Below, in pieces: positions 10,057 to 21,140 of a DNA stretch of 40,871 nt. The first letter of the stretch is position 1. Every line of letters starts with the position of its first letter. The DNA lies in contig JAWQRO010000375.1 in assembly GCA_033557835.1 (NCBI GenBank), forward strand, positions 1 through 40,871, written 5' to 3'. The notes beneath the pieces were generated by a model. The model did no database searches. It was not told where the DNA came from and saw only the letters and a program-made list of their open reading frames with translations. Both the position numbers and the translations under genes were made by a program. This DNA is from Helochares maculicollis. Its lineage: Eukaryota > Arthropoda > Insecta > Coleoptera > Hydrophilidae.

Positions 10057-13000
10057 CTGGAACAAAAGGAGAAGCACTATTAGAGATTTTTTTTTGGTCG
10101 CAGTCTAAGAGTCGAAGGGAAACGCTACGCAAACCATTGGAACACGCAATTTTTTTCACGTGGATGAAATAGGTCCGAGTTTCGTAACTCGTAATGTAAA
10201 CAAATTATCGAGGCAAAGTGTTATTCCCCCCGTTAATTACAGTTCTCGTTAAAATTTTAATTACCTATCCGTAGAGTCTAGGATACCTCCTTGAGCTCAA
10301 CGAGAGCCTCTTAAATTGGAGATAGAGAAGAGATACCCTGATGATGGTTTCTTGCTCGATGGGTATTTTCGGTCGGAGCGCAAGTCTTAATTGAAGTCAG
10401 TAGATGATAAATTGTTATTCAAAAAATAGTCTCTCTCTAACAAATTTTTATTAAGTAAAAACGTAACACTAGCTTTCGATTCGTTTTGTATTTCTTAGCA
10501 GAAATTTTAATTAAAAGTACCTTCGGAAGAATTCAACATCATTAATTTAAGTCTTCGGACGTTAGAGGCACGGGTGAATGCTAAAAAGCGATTTCGTGGT
10601 GACGAAATTGAAATTTTGGACTCTCGCTTGTTGCTACTCTGCACTACTGTACGCAAATCATTTTATTTTTACTTTTCTAGGAAACTGTCTACATTGGGTG
10701 TAATATGTTGACCGCCAAGTTGTGATTTATTTATCTCCCAGTAGGCTATGATCTTATTGCCGTTTCGGCTTAAAACTCTAAAACTCAATTAAATTAAATG
10801 GGGTATTGGAAGGTTTTTTGATTTTACAACAAAAATCGAAATCAACTGAATCTTGCAATTTCAAGGAAAGTAGATTTCTTACTTATTTTATTTGGTTTGC
10901 AACTAAGTAATTCTATGTAATACAATGTCCAAACATGTACATTTTGCCCATTATTATTATCGACGTTTTGATATTTTCAGGCAGTATCGTAATGCAAGCT
11001 TTTGGTATTTATTGGCAGAAAACTGAGCGAGCTACAATTTTTTTCATGTTACGTATTGAATTTTAACCGTGTAAAAAATTCTGCAAATTTTGCAATTAAT
11101 CAAAATTTTATGGTGTTAGGACTATGCAATAAATCGCCTGCAGAGCGATTACATTTTTCTAAGTATGATTCTGAAACAGTATGTTTTACTACTAAGGCCG
11201 AGACTTTAAATGAATCGTTAGAGTTAGAAGACATAATGTCTGTTGCATCTGAAAACAATCAACTTTGCATCGCTTGGTTTCGCAATTAATATTTTTAACC
11301 ATTTGTCATCCGTAAACATTCCACTTTGCTTTGTTTCGCTCGGTATTTAAAATCATCAATCTAGTCGTGAAATGTTTTTTTCGAAATTTCTGGAATTTTT
11401 CAGGATTTGTAAATTTTTCGAATCTTCAGGTCTTATAACATATAAGATAATAAAAATCTTGTAGATTAATTTTGGCTAATGTTTAATTCTTTTGATTAAA
11501 CCTAAGCAACTTTTTTGAAAAGCACTGTCACAGTTTGCAGCTATAATGCACTCAAAATACCAGATCAAAATTAATACTACATCATTATAATTAATTAATT
11601 GATAAGGGTTGCTTCCTTAGGTATTTGTATAGGAGCTTTACCAAACATGTTGCATCATTCTATTTTGCAACTTCAACTAATACATATATTTAATTTGTAA
11701 TTAGGTGACATAGTCGTATAAGTTAGAGAATATGATTCATAGAAAAACGGATTTTAAAAAGCAACAGTTCAAATTTTACAACTTTAAAAGCAAGAGAGAC
11801 AACTATTTGAACTTGAAAAAATGCATTAAATAAACTAAAAGTTTACAGATATAAATTGATATCAACAATATTTCACCTTTTACAAAACAATTCTCAGGGC
11901 AGAGAGTTGGCGATTATTTTGTTGAAATAGCTATCTGGATACTGTTGAAATTTTAATTTAGTCTGGGGATTTATTTTTCTCCTCGTATTTATGGTTAGGT
12001 GAGTTTGGCTCGCCTTGAAGAGGACGAAGGAAAAAAAGGAGAAAAAAGAAGGTTCACTCACGGGCGGTACATATTGAATTCTCTGTTTTGACACACCTTC
12101 CGCTTATGATGTGTTTTATACCTGGGCCAGCTTTGATGTTAAAACGAAATCAGTCGCCGCCACGACCGCTTCAACAAAATAGATTCGGACTGGGAAGTCT
12201 GGGCCCATCAACTGATCCGATATGCGATTCGATGAAACCAAAACGCTCTTAGCAATAATTGCCGATTCGAGGATTCGGGCGCGTTACCCTTCTTTCTAGT
12301 AATCGATAAAGAGACACCCACCCCCGATTGCCGCGGCCTGATCAAAGTGAGTACCTCCGTACGTATCTAAGTGGTTTGCGTGGCGAAAAGGGTGCAAAAT
12401 TCTTAATTAATAAACATACTTACGTCAGTAGGCCGGGGTTGTCTGTAGGATACCACGAATACTGAGGTAGGTAGTTATGAGGAGGATGTGGATGAGGTGC
12501 GGGGTGGGGCGGGGGGTGAATTGGTTGTTGAGGTTTCACGTCCCACCCCGGGCTCGCAGCTGGTTGTCCTGACATGTCCGAACCTGGGGTCGAGCTGGGG
12601 GCAGGCGAAGAGTGTTGCATGTAGCCTGTCGCCGGCGAACCGCTCGATGAACCTCCTCCTCCCCCTGTGGAAACAACGAAAAATTTACTAAGTTCTTATA
12701 TCATTAGGGGTGGACTGTGGATATTTAAACATATCTCAAATAAAGTTGCATTCAGCTATTTTACAATTACACTTTGAGCGTTTAACCTACTTAAACATAT
12801 TTGACCGATTATTAGGGGCTTAACAGCAAATTTCAGTTTTTATAAAAGATTAGAATCGTTATAAATAATTTTGGTTCATCTTTCATTGCAATTGTAGAGA
12901 GCCTATTGAAGAATTTGTCTTGGCACTGAGCGGTCTTGCTTTATCGTACTGCAGAACGCCTTTGGTACAGGCAATTCGGGCATCGCCCTCACTTAAGGGC

Positions 13001-15125
13001 GTCAAGTAAGCTTTTATATTTACAGAGATGATCCAGAAGTTATAATAGAATGAGAGGTTTATGAAAATAAAACAATGCCGCCATAAATAGTTGAGCTTTA
13101 ATATAATATACACATAAGACTTACAGATAAATTTCCAAAAATTTTTGTGAGCAATTTGTAACTTTCAAGCTAACACTACTGAGATGTAGCAAATTTTATT
13201 TCAATAAAAATTTTAATTTTCTCTTGTGAAACATAATAACGTATACATTTTTACACCTAGAATGGTTATAGCTGTGCCTTCGGCACAGTTGATTTGGGCT
13301 TTACGTAAGAGCGTTATCACAGCTTTTGTGTCAATAAAGATGATCTAGAAGTAACAACAGGAAGAAATGATTATGAAAACTTCAAAATATCGGTATAAAT
13401 ATTTAAGAGAATTAATATTAAGATTCAAGTATTGCAAAATTTATTAGTATTTTATATTGTTGTTAAAAATAGGACTCACAAATAAATATCAAAGATTCTT
13501 TACTGCACAATTTGCAGGTTTCCAGCTATTTTATTTGAAAAGTCACGTTTAAAATTTTATATCTTCAAGTAGAATTTTTGATTTCTGTATTAAATATTTT
13601 AGATGTATTATTAACATCTCGCTATGAATTGTGTTTGCCCTTATTTAATAGTTACATGAATCGTGAAATGTAAGGGCTGACAACACTTCAAGTTCTATCA
13701 CTTTAAAATATTTTGATACTGATAAAATTGATGGTACAGTTTTCTCTTTCGTATGAAAAAATCAGTGTTTTTTTTTTGCTAAACAATAAACTCTTCTTTT
13801 TCTAAAGCACGACTACGTTTTTATCAGGTTCAGATTTTCGTATGAAGATCACATTAACTTGGAGTTTCGTCCTGCATAGCTGATGAAGGAGGTCTTCAAT
13901 ACAAAATTAGCAGGCAAAAACTAGCAAAAATCTGAAGAATTTCATCATGCCATAATTTTTGAGCTTCAAAAGCAACGGATTCTAAAAACGTAAAAAAATA
14001 TGTAGAAAATTTAGTTTTGTAGTTGGAAATTCGACAGGATTTAGAAATCTATTGGACTGCTCTAATACCTAATTTAATCTGTTGTATTAAAATGCTGTCT
14101 TATAATTAATAAGTGAGTTATTAAATGAAACAATAATAAAGCCCAATTCAAAACAAGAATTAAAAACATTATTATTAGGTATAAACATTTCTTAAATATT
14201 GTACATTTGTATTGGAATAGCAGAAAAGTAAAAATGGTAAATGCTACTTTAAAATGCTTAAAATCGCCTTAATTACTGTTAATAAGCAAAAGAAATTGAA
14301 AGTACGCACTCAAGTCAGTAGTTGACTCTCAATGCAGTTGAAATGTGTAGTTCAGCATTCCACTGTTCGTATTTATGAATATAGCGCTCAACTATTCATT
14401 GGTATTCGACTATTCAATCTTATTTATTCATTCGGCAGCATGCATTTCCCACTAAAACGTTTCAGACCAGATTGTTGGCTCAAATATGGGATGAAAATGT
14501 GTGTATTTAAATTGATAGGCTGTATGATGCGTTAATTTACAAGTGTAATAAGATTCATTTGTCCCTGTAAATCTCTTATGGAAATGGAAGTCACCATTTG
14601 GCAATTGCCCTAAACTGCGCTGTTTATACGGGAATTGCTTCACTTCCATTTTATGACTGATAAGCCTGAATGTTGATTGACAATATTCTTTGTATTCAAT
14701 AAACTAAAAATGCAAAGCGCAATTATTAATCAATTTTATTCCAGCAACTGGTTTTAAACTCTCAACTGTTGTTGCAGTTATTGATAAACGGAAGTAATAG
14801 TTAAATAATTAATGTGGCGTTTCGCGTAATCGACCAGTCATGGCAAGGCATTTCTGCAGGACCTCTGCCTATATTATGAGGCCCTCTCGAAAAGTAGTCT
14901 TACGAATGCAATTTTTTAGAGGTGGATATGCAGAAATGTAGGATTCTCACCTTGCATCATATTTTGACCGGCAGGCCCGGGACTAGTTGAGGAAAGGTTG
15001 GCACTTGAACCCAAAAGGCCGGAATGACCACCGGAGGTACCGTTATTATTCGTACCCTGGGTAACCTGCGCCGCTTTCATCATCTTTTTGTATTTACTCC
15101 TCCGGTTTTGGAACCATATTTTCAC
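10038..15125 (-). CDS. Dll: Distal-less homeobox transcription factor, C-terminal part (three exons, 5' end missing)
   Basis: Joined minus-strand coding sequence 15125-14951, 12664-12424 and 10056-10038, giving 144 residues. Dll is a nuclear homeodomain factor that specifies distal appendage identity in arthropods. The sequence shows the end of the homeodomain from residue 45 (V45, W48, Q50, N51, R53, then S54 K55 Y56), the Dll-class tail KKMMKAAQ, a low-complexity linker, YLPQYSWY, NPGLL and the C-terminal VWPAV, all hallmarks of the insect Dll/vertebrate Dlx family. Exon phases match at both junctions and all introns are GT-AG. The exon with the homeodomain arm and helices 1-2 was searched for up to the right edge and not found, so the gene is cut by the window and its first introns are long. 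Family identity is firm; the N-terminus cannot be described. Confidence 0.96.
10057..12423 (-). other. Last Dll intron (2,367 bp)
   Basis: Bounded by GTAAGT (minus 12423) and TTCCAG (minus 10057). The parts next to the exons, about 10080-10640 and 12000-12420, are less AT-rich and contain non-repetitive sequence, for example CGGTCGGAGCGCAAG near 10370 and a run of CACCCACCCCCGA near 12317. These could hold regulatory elements. A plus-strand 95-codon open frame at 11002-11289 has no family resemblance and is taken as chance. The middle is AT-rich and unremarkable. Confidence 0.85.
12424..12664 (-). CDS. Dll: Dll exon encoding the Pro/His-rich C-terminal region
   Basis: The 241-nt exon follows TTTCCACAG and ends CTGAC before the consensus donor GTAAGT. 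It enters in phase 1 and leaves in phase 2. It encodes a short Gly run and GSSSGSP, then YMQHSSPAPSSTP, GWDVKPQ, a Pro/His alternation and YLPQYSWYPTDNPGLL. The YMQ...SSTP, WDVK and QYSWY...NPGLL blocks are shared by insect Dll proteins; the Pro/His run is low-complexity and varies between species. The TAA inside the GTAAGT donor is in frame, so intron retention would end the protein right after NPGLLT and drop only VWPAV. Local GC is clearly higher than in the flanking introns. Confidence 0.96.
12951..13590 (-). repeat. Two diverged direct copies of a repeat with GCGAAGCCCGAAT-like core
   Basis: On the minus strand the cores read GCGATGCCCGAATTGCCTG (about 12995-12977) and GTAAAGCCCAAATCAACTGT (about 13304-13285), both followed by a GTACCAAAGGC / GTGCCGAAGGC segment. 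The flanking sequence also matches: GATGATCCAGAAGTTATAAT near 13026 against GATGATCTAGAAGTAACAAC near 13340, and ACAATTTGCAGGTTTCCAGC near 13507 against GCAATTTGTAACTTTCAAGC near 13151. This indicates a tandem duplication with a unit of roughly 310-350 bp. The same core recurs at 18-20 kb in the opposite orientation. Confidence 0.6.
14820..14900. other. Short GC-richer block just downstream of the homeobox exon
   Basis: Contains TCTGCAGGACCTCTGCC and TTATGAGGCCCTCTCG. Similar words occur in the island at 0.7-1.05 kb (CTGCAGGATCTGTC, TTATGAGGCCCTG). This could be a shared regulatory word or coincidence. Confidence 0.25.
14951..15125 (-). CDS. Dll: Dll exon carrying the second half of the homeodomain recognition helix
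   Basis: This 175-nt exon starts in phase 0 after a strong acceptor (pyrimidine tract then TTCCAG) and ends in phase 1 at CAAG followed by GTGAGA. The first 16 residues, VKIWFQNRRSKYKKMM, are homeodomain positions 45-60, with the DNA-contacting Q50 and N51 intact. The intron between residues 44 and 45 is the classic split of this homeobox class. The remaining 42 residues start KAAQVTQG and are rich in Asn, Gly and Ser, as expected for the disordered region after the homeodomain. Reading through the donor would add about ten residues before a stop near 14916, so a retained intron would give a protein without the conserved C-terminus. Confidence 0.96.
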
Positions 15126-15439
15126 CTGGAACAAAAAAAGCAAAATTAGTCACTTGCAAAGGCTGCATGGGGGCTACAAAGCTACAGCAAAGGTTACAAA
15201 GCTACCGAGTTGGTTATTTGTGGTATATGGTAGCGGCTAACTCATTGTCTGCGATCGAACAAAAAAACGCTAAGTAAATCAGCTTCGAAGAATTTATTTA
15301 CGTCAACACTGCTAACACGACTTGGTGTCTAATTGCATAAAAATGTCAACAAGTTAATTTTATACAACAAAAGGAAAAATTAAAATGTTTGAAATGCTAC
15401 GAATATAATTTATTGAATTCCTATAATTAACTAAAGACG

Positions 15440-15720
15440 AATTAACGCGGTTTGTGCGTTAAAAGGTATCAAATTTAGATAAGTATTAGCCGATAATAAC
15501 ACGGTTTTATTATGATAATTAGGTATCTCCTAGATTTAATTTGGTTAATGTTATTTTTATTGTTGTTGTAGTGGCATTAATATAGTGATTAGCCAATTAG
15601 CCGCTTGTAATCGATTTTAATATTATGATTGGTTTTTCTCTCTGTTCAATTAATGAAATCGCTCTTGAATGAACGTTTCTTGCGAGGAATTCCTTCTATG
15701 TGTGCATTTAGATGAATTAT
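15440..15720. promoter_or_regulatory. Candidate homeodomain-binding intronic element
   Basis: Non-repetitive sequence dense in homeodomain-type cores: GATAATTAGG, CCAATTAGCC, TAATCGATTTTAAT and ATGATTGG, the last resembling Exd/Pbx sites, over about 280 bp. In an AT-rich intron such cores are common by chance, so this is a weak call based on clustering with CG-containing words. Confidence 0.2.
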
Positions 15721-16440
15721 TATTTATGGGTCATGGATTTGATGGATCATGCTCGCGCTGAAGAGGCAGGTTCTGGGGATAGACGTAAAATGCGGTTGCT
15801 CTCAGCTAGAAAATGCGAGAATGATAATTCCGCACCTAATTACGGCCTTTCAGCTACTTCTCGTGTCGTAAATTGCAAATCTATGCGAAATTTAAAATTC
15901 ACACGCCTCATGGAAATCAAATATTTATACTTTATGTATTGCGGGCGCTAAGTAAATAATACGTTTCTTCTCTGGCTGTAGGAAGGATAATCATATAGTT
16001 GTGGAATAAAATTTTAAATGAGATAAGTAATACAACTAGACACCTACTGGTGCGTTCTCCTGGTTTTCGCCGGGTTTCGTGCTGAAAGTCGGCAATTTGG
16101 TAGGATTTTTTGCTAATTGGACACGCGGAAGCTTTTAGGTTATAATGCGGGGAAATAGAACTGATTTTTGAATTCCACAATCTTCTAAAAACAAAGAGAT
16201 TGATTGGCGCGAAATCATAAATATCTCGCTCGATGTTGCAATAATTAGTCATCGACACATAGTACAGGTAGCGCGGTATTGCCGCTTTAGAATGGGATAA
16301 AAATCGTGCTAAAATTTATTAACACATTTTTTCGTTTCCAACGGCATTGCAACAAACACAAGGGCCCCGGGCTAAAACATGTCAGTTACATGAAGTCTTC
16401 AACCATACACACATTTTATTTTTACTCATTATAAATAATA
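15721..16440. other. Intronic sequence with GC-richer patches
   Basis: The patch at 16040-16150 (GTTTTCGCCGGGTTTCGTGC, GGACACGCGGAAGC) and one at 16340-16375 (AAGGGCCCCGGGC) stand out from the AT-rich background. Opposing 79- and 108-codon frames here show no similarity and are not called. Confidence 0.35.
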
Positions 16441-16450
16441 ATTAAAAACA

Positions 16451-16496
16451 GTGAAGGAGCGGGAGACAGAGAGAAAGAGTGAGAGAGAGAGACGAG
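16451..16496 (+). promoter_or_regulatory. GA-rich tract, possible GAGA-factor sites
   Basis: A 46-bp purine run (GTGAGAGAGAGAGACGAG at its right end) containing several GAGAG cores, the recognition core of GAGA factor (Trl) in insects. It lies in the Dll intron 1.3 kb upstream of the homeobox 3' exon. Dll is a known Polycomb target in Drosophila, so a Polycomb/Trithorax response element is conceivable; no convincing Pho motif cluster was seen beside it. It may be only a microsatellite. Confidence 0.35.
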
Positions 16497-17819
16497 ATTA
16501 CAAAACGCCACAATCTCCGTGATATCTAGAAGGCCTTGTAACATTTCCTTTACTTCAACCTTTATCTGGCCTCAGGGTCTTTGTACACTCACGAACTCTT
16601 TTGCGATTGCTAAAATTATTCTTAACCCTCTCCGGAATGAGTTCTGCATTAGCGGCGCTACAGGGTTGCCTCATTAGAGGCTGAGATTTCAGATGTTGGG
16701 AAAATCTGACCGCGTGCTCTAAGTGGCTCGGTTGCTCAATGGACCAATGAATAAAACATCCTTTTGTACACGGCATAGCTAACTACATATAGAAATACTA
16801 AGTACGTACAGTAACATTCTGCAGGAGAGGAAATTAGTCCGGTTGATATTATTACTTTGAATTCTTCTAGTTGCGGAATTTTTTTATCAGAAGGATCAGC
16901 CATCCGCAATTTAGCTTTAATTAAGCTGCATAACAGAAGAAGTGGATATGTCAATTTATTATGTGACATTATAATACATATTAATACAGAACAGGCAAGG
17001 TTCTTGTTTCTAGATTGGAATATTTACGAGCTATTTTTTACTTGCTGCGCTTAATAAAATAATACAGGATGGATATCTACCCATAACAATAAACCTAGTG
17101 CTATTTTGAATTTCAACGTCCAACAAAACTGTCCTCAACTTACTTATTTTAAATTGAAGTTTAATTGAAATATGACTATTTATTTAGGCTGTCTAATCCG
17201 AATCATTACTAAGGTATTTTGCTTTTAACGCATTTTGTCCTTTTACATTGAATTTGGGTCGTATTTTAAATTGATTTCAGTAAAAATGAAGTTTTTTGCT
17301 GTATTTACTGATTATGTCAAGTTTTGCGTGTTCGGTTTCATGTCTCGTCTTGATCTACTAAAATTTGGACTTATAACATTTTGTATCATATTTTTCGTAG
17401 TTTGTTTCGCCGTGTCTCTAAGAAAACTTAGGTTCTTTGCTTCTAAAACGAAAAATTGCGCACGTAGTTTTATGTAAGTTGACGGCTAAGATAACACTAC
17501 AATATCTTCCTGCAATATTTATAAAAAAACACTAACAAATTCATTCAAAGGTTGTTTCACACTTTCAATTGTACAGGCTTACTTTCTTTGGATATACGAT
17601 TTTCAATGTCATTATGCATAAATCTGCAAAACTTGCGTTTCACTTTTCTTATACAGACAATTATATATAATATTTAGAGTTTTAATGCAAGCATTAAAAA
17701 TAGCTGCAGATGTAATATTCCAAAGTACGCGTAATCAATGATAAAGCTGCGATAAAACTATAAATGTGGCAGCTTGTTCTTGGGTGCAAATGAGAATTTT
17801 TAATTAGTAAAGGAACTTT
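16497..17819. other. Intronic sequence, no gene seen
   Basis: A GC-richer patch at 16540-16780 (CTCTCCGGAATGAGTTCTGC, TTAGCGGCGCTACAGGG) may be regulatory. From 17230 to 17470 the plus strand is T-rich with recurring TTTTGCGTGTT / TTTCATGTCTCG words, and the 80-codon hydrophobic frame there follows from that composition. Nothing else is recognised. Confidence 0.4.
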
Positions 17820-20200
17820 GTAGTCTTGATCTACAAATTTTTAAATCGTATTCTTCAAAACATAATCATAGATATATACTAATTTAATCTTGATGGCGAA
17901 TATGTGGCTTTTTAATTCATATTTTTAAATAATATGTTAGATTTTTAAAACTTTCATATTTCAACTTCTCGTGGTTTCTTTAGTATGATAGAATCTTAAG
18001 TGAAGGCGAAGCCCGAATAAGCTGTTCTTAAGGGACAACTGCAACGTTTCTGGTTGTTAGAAGCTTACGAGTCACTAATAAGTGCATGCGAAACACAATT
18101 TAGCAATGCCAAAGGAATTTCAGTTCAGTTAGTGTTGGAAATCTGGTTGGCACTTTTCACTACAGAAGTGTAATAATGAATTTAAGCATGAAAATTTGGT
18201 AAGTTTGCCACTCCTAAATAGCAAGGAAATCTTAACACCAATCTTGACACCAAATATTTCAAATGTCGGCCTTTAAAACTATAAATTTGGTCAAGTTTGA
18301 CTTTTCGTCTTTTAAATTTCGATTATGATTTTTAAATGTCGATTATTTCATTTTGCAATGTTGACATTCATAGAGATCTAAATATTCCACTTGTTATAGA
18401 AGAAACCAAGTAAAAAGGCTGTTAAGCACGAGAAGAAATTTCATTACCACCTAAATGCAGAAGCATTTCAGTTGCCCGATAACTCAAACCTAGTCAGAAG
18501 ACAAGCCGCTTGAACTAGTGTAGTGCCTAGTTTGTGAAAACAAGGCCTGTGCCTGAGTTAGCTCAGGACAACGCAAGGTAAAGCCCATCAGGGTAACTTC
18601 AGGAAATTAAGTGCTTTGGTTAAGATTGTCTTCAGGGAAAACGGTCACTTGTGATCAGTTTTAGTTTGGAAACGAGCCACAAAGCCTATGCAAAAACCAA
18701 TACATTGATGGTGAGCATTTTGTGATCATTGACCATTTTAATTTTGATCTACAGACTTATAAATTTCAATCTACAAGACTTAAATTGTAATGTTTTAACC
18801 TCGGAAATGTTGCAAGCACCATAAATATTATAAAAACTAAACATCTCAGAACTAGTTCCCTTAAAAATAAAAACGTCTAGTTTTTAAGTTTTATTTTGCA
18901 CTTTCATATATCTACTCCTGCCTGTTTTTCATAAATGTTATAAAATGATTTAAAGAGAGAACAACTGATTTGGTTAGACACTTGTAAGTGTGGGCGAAGC
19001 CCGAATTGACTATGTCAAAGACACAGTTCTCTAGATTTTGGATGTTAGAAGATGGGCTAACTTAGTTTCTGGATATTAGAAGCTTGCATAGCGCTCTTCA
19101 AGCGTCCGAATTAGCTGTGCTAAAGTATTGACACAAAGTTTGTAGATATATAAAGCTTAGTTGACGATTTTTTTAATGAGAGAAATGTGCATATGCTGTG
19201 CTGAAAGCACCTAGTCTAGCCTAGCTTATGCATTTAATTGGTGATATTCTTATATATTACTTTAGACATGATTATTCATTAAACACGTATTTATTTTCGC
19301 TTTTTTTAATTAAAGATAAAGTAATTCAGCTTGAATCTTTTTTTTAATTCTCTACAATGTTTAGTAAAGGGAAGGTACTCGAATCATGAAAAAATTCGAG
19401 TTCGATATTTTGATGAATCTTCATGTTTTGAGGGCTCCTGAATCCATTTGGACTATTTTGGACATAGCACAATAGCTGCCAAACAGTGGAGCGGTGAAGT
19501 TTGGCAAACCATTACTATCACCAAACCGTAGACCTGTATCAATTTTTGAAACATTACTGGAAGTACCTGCTTACCTACATAGTTTTCAAATTTTGTCAAG
19601 TAAGCTAGTCGTCAAAATAGAGTTATCAAGCTGCACATGTACAACTTAAATGCCACGAATAAATGGTGGGTGCAAATTTTCAACATGATCGGAGCACCAG
19701 AATTTTTATAAGCGAATGTTGGGTGGAGACACTGAAGATTTTTGCAATTTTATCTTGCTAATAGAATTCATGAAGCAAATTTTCGTAAGTACGTTCTATG
19801 ACAAACAGCGAGCTATTACATGTTGATCTACAGACTTATAAATTTTGATCTTCAAACTTATAAATCGCGGTCCTAAAACATAAAAATCCTCGATTTTTAT
19901 TCCTGTAGATCGTCATGTATAAAACTTTAAATTTTTAACCTAGATCTCCGGAATGGTTAATCACAAGCTTTGAAAATTGTTTTGTTAAATATTTGATTTT
20001 GTAACTTAAAAGTTGAGCTTTTCAGAATGGGTATCTTTATAGAATCAAACTTTGGCAGTTTTAATCTTATATTTTACTTTTTAGGTTTCTATTGTTCAAG
20101 TTCGAGCTGCTTTTTGTGAGTGTTAGAATCTTACATGTCGCTCATAAGTGATAGCAAAGCTCGGCTCATCTATATCGAAAATACAACTACCCATTTTGAT
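17820..20200 (+). repeat. Degenerate tandem/dispersed repeat block, roughly 1-kb spacing
   Basis: Two recurring modules alternate. Module 1 is GATCTACAGACTTATAAATT-like (about 17828, 18746 and 19831). Module 2 has GTTAGAAGCTTACGAGTC-like words and the core GGCGAAGCCCGAATNNGCT followed by GTGNCAAAGNCACAG-like sequence (about 18004, 18992, 19107 and 20150). The main module-2 copies lie about 990 and 1,160 bp apart, as expected for an old higher-order tandem duplication. No open reading frame or transposase is seen. It could be a satellite-like expansion or a non-autonomous transposon family. Confidence 0.55.
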
Positions 20201-20760
20201 GATCTTAGGAAAGATTGCTAATTGAAACACGGCAGCCCTATTAACTAATTGAAAATTCGTCGTGACTTTTAAAGACGAAATTTTAATATAACAGAGGTGT
20301 AGAGCATAATATATAAGATCTGAAGAAGATTTAATAGAATTTTAATAGGCCACATGAGAAATTTACTGAAATCAATATGCATAATGATTATTACCAGTGA
20401 TACGATTATAATTATTAAATCAACTAAATCGTATAACAAACACCCGTGGCCTCGTAGTTCGAGTTCCTTAAAGAGTCATCATCAGCATTAATCTAAATGA
20501 ATCATGTCATCATTTGTAAAACAATTGAATTAATTTTCAACATGGCTAAGCTTAACTTCTATAGACCGTTTAAGCATTTTTAAAGCCATCATATATATAT
20601 AGAGTTGAACGGCGTTCCGCTTGAAAACCCACCATATTTACGACCCAATTTGATAATTTATTTGAGTAAAACTAAAATTTACGTGTCCATACACAAGCAC
20701 ATCCACAAAGTATAGTTTATATATATATTGAATACGAAATTGCTTCCTAGTATTTACTTT
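20201..20760. other. AT-rich intronic sequence
   Basis: No gene or clear repeat recognised. Confidence 0.5.
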
Positions 20761-20769
20761 TTTATTGTT

Positions 20770-21140
20770 TTATAACAGTTGCACGTTAGTTTGGGGCTCC
20801 GGAGGCCGTCGAGCGGCACATCAGAGGGAGTCCCGCATTTCCACATAATTATTGTGGGATTTTCAAGCCGCTCCGCTGACAAAGGAACCAACTTTACCAT
20901 TTGTATTATGTGTGCTGCCATGTGTAAAACGGAAATAGAATGATGCCTAAGGCGTACTTGTACACTCGGCTAAAAATTCTTTTATTTTCAATTTCATATT
21001 CCGCTTTTTTTCCGTGCGCAATCGCTTGTCCGTTCCTCTATATTAGGTACGTACACAACGAACGGCACAGAAACGCTGGAAAATTAATCATACACACACA
21101 ACATTCTCCCGTTCTTTTGTGCCGCTCGCGTATGTAGATT
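20770..21140. promoter_or_regulatory. GC-richer island, candidate intronic regulatory element
   Basis: GGGGCTCCGGAGGCCGTCGA (20793-20812) and GTCCCGCATTTCC, then a second patch with CCGTGCGCAATCGCTTGTCC (21012-21031), lie inside AT-rich intron. Frames are short and unrelated to known proteins. Compositional contrast is the only evidence. Confidence 0.3.

Larger units (their letters stand above)
12665..14950 (-). other. Dll intron between the homeobox 3' exon and the Pro/His exon (2,286 bp)
   Basis: Donor GTGAGA at minus 14950 and acceptor CCACAG at minus 12665. It contains two diverged direct copies of a repeat with a GCGATGCCCGAATT / GTAAAGCCCAAAT core (described separately) and AT-rich filler. 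A short GC-richer block at 14820-14900 lies just downstream of the homeobox exon. No coding potential is seen. Confidence 0.85.

Noticed and set aside
11002..11289. 95-codon plus-strand open frame inside the last Dll intron
   Set aside because: No recognisable motif or domain and no supporting promoter or splice signals; most likely chance.
18552..18567. CCTGAGTTAGCTCAGG near-palindrome
   Set aside because: Arms of only six bases; too short to call without other support.
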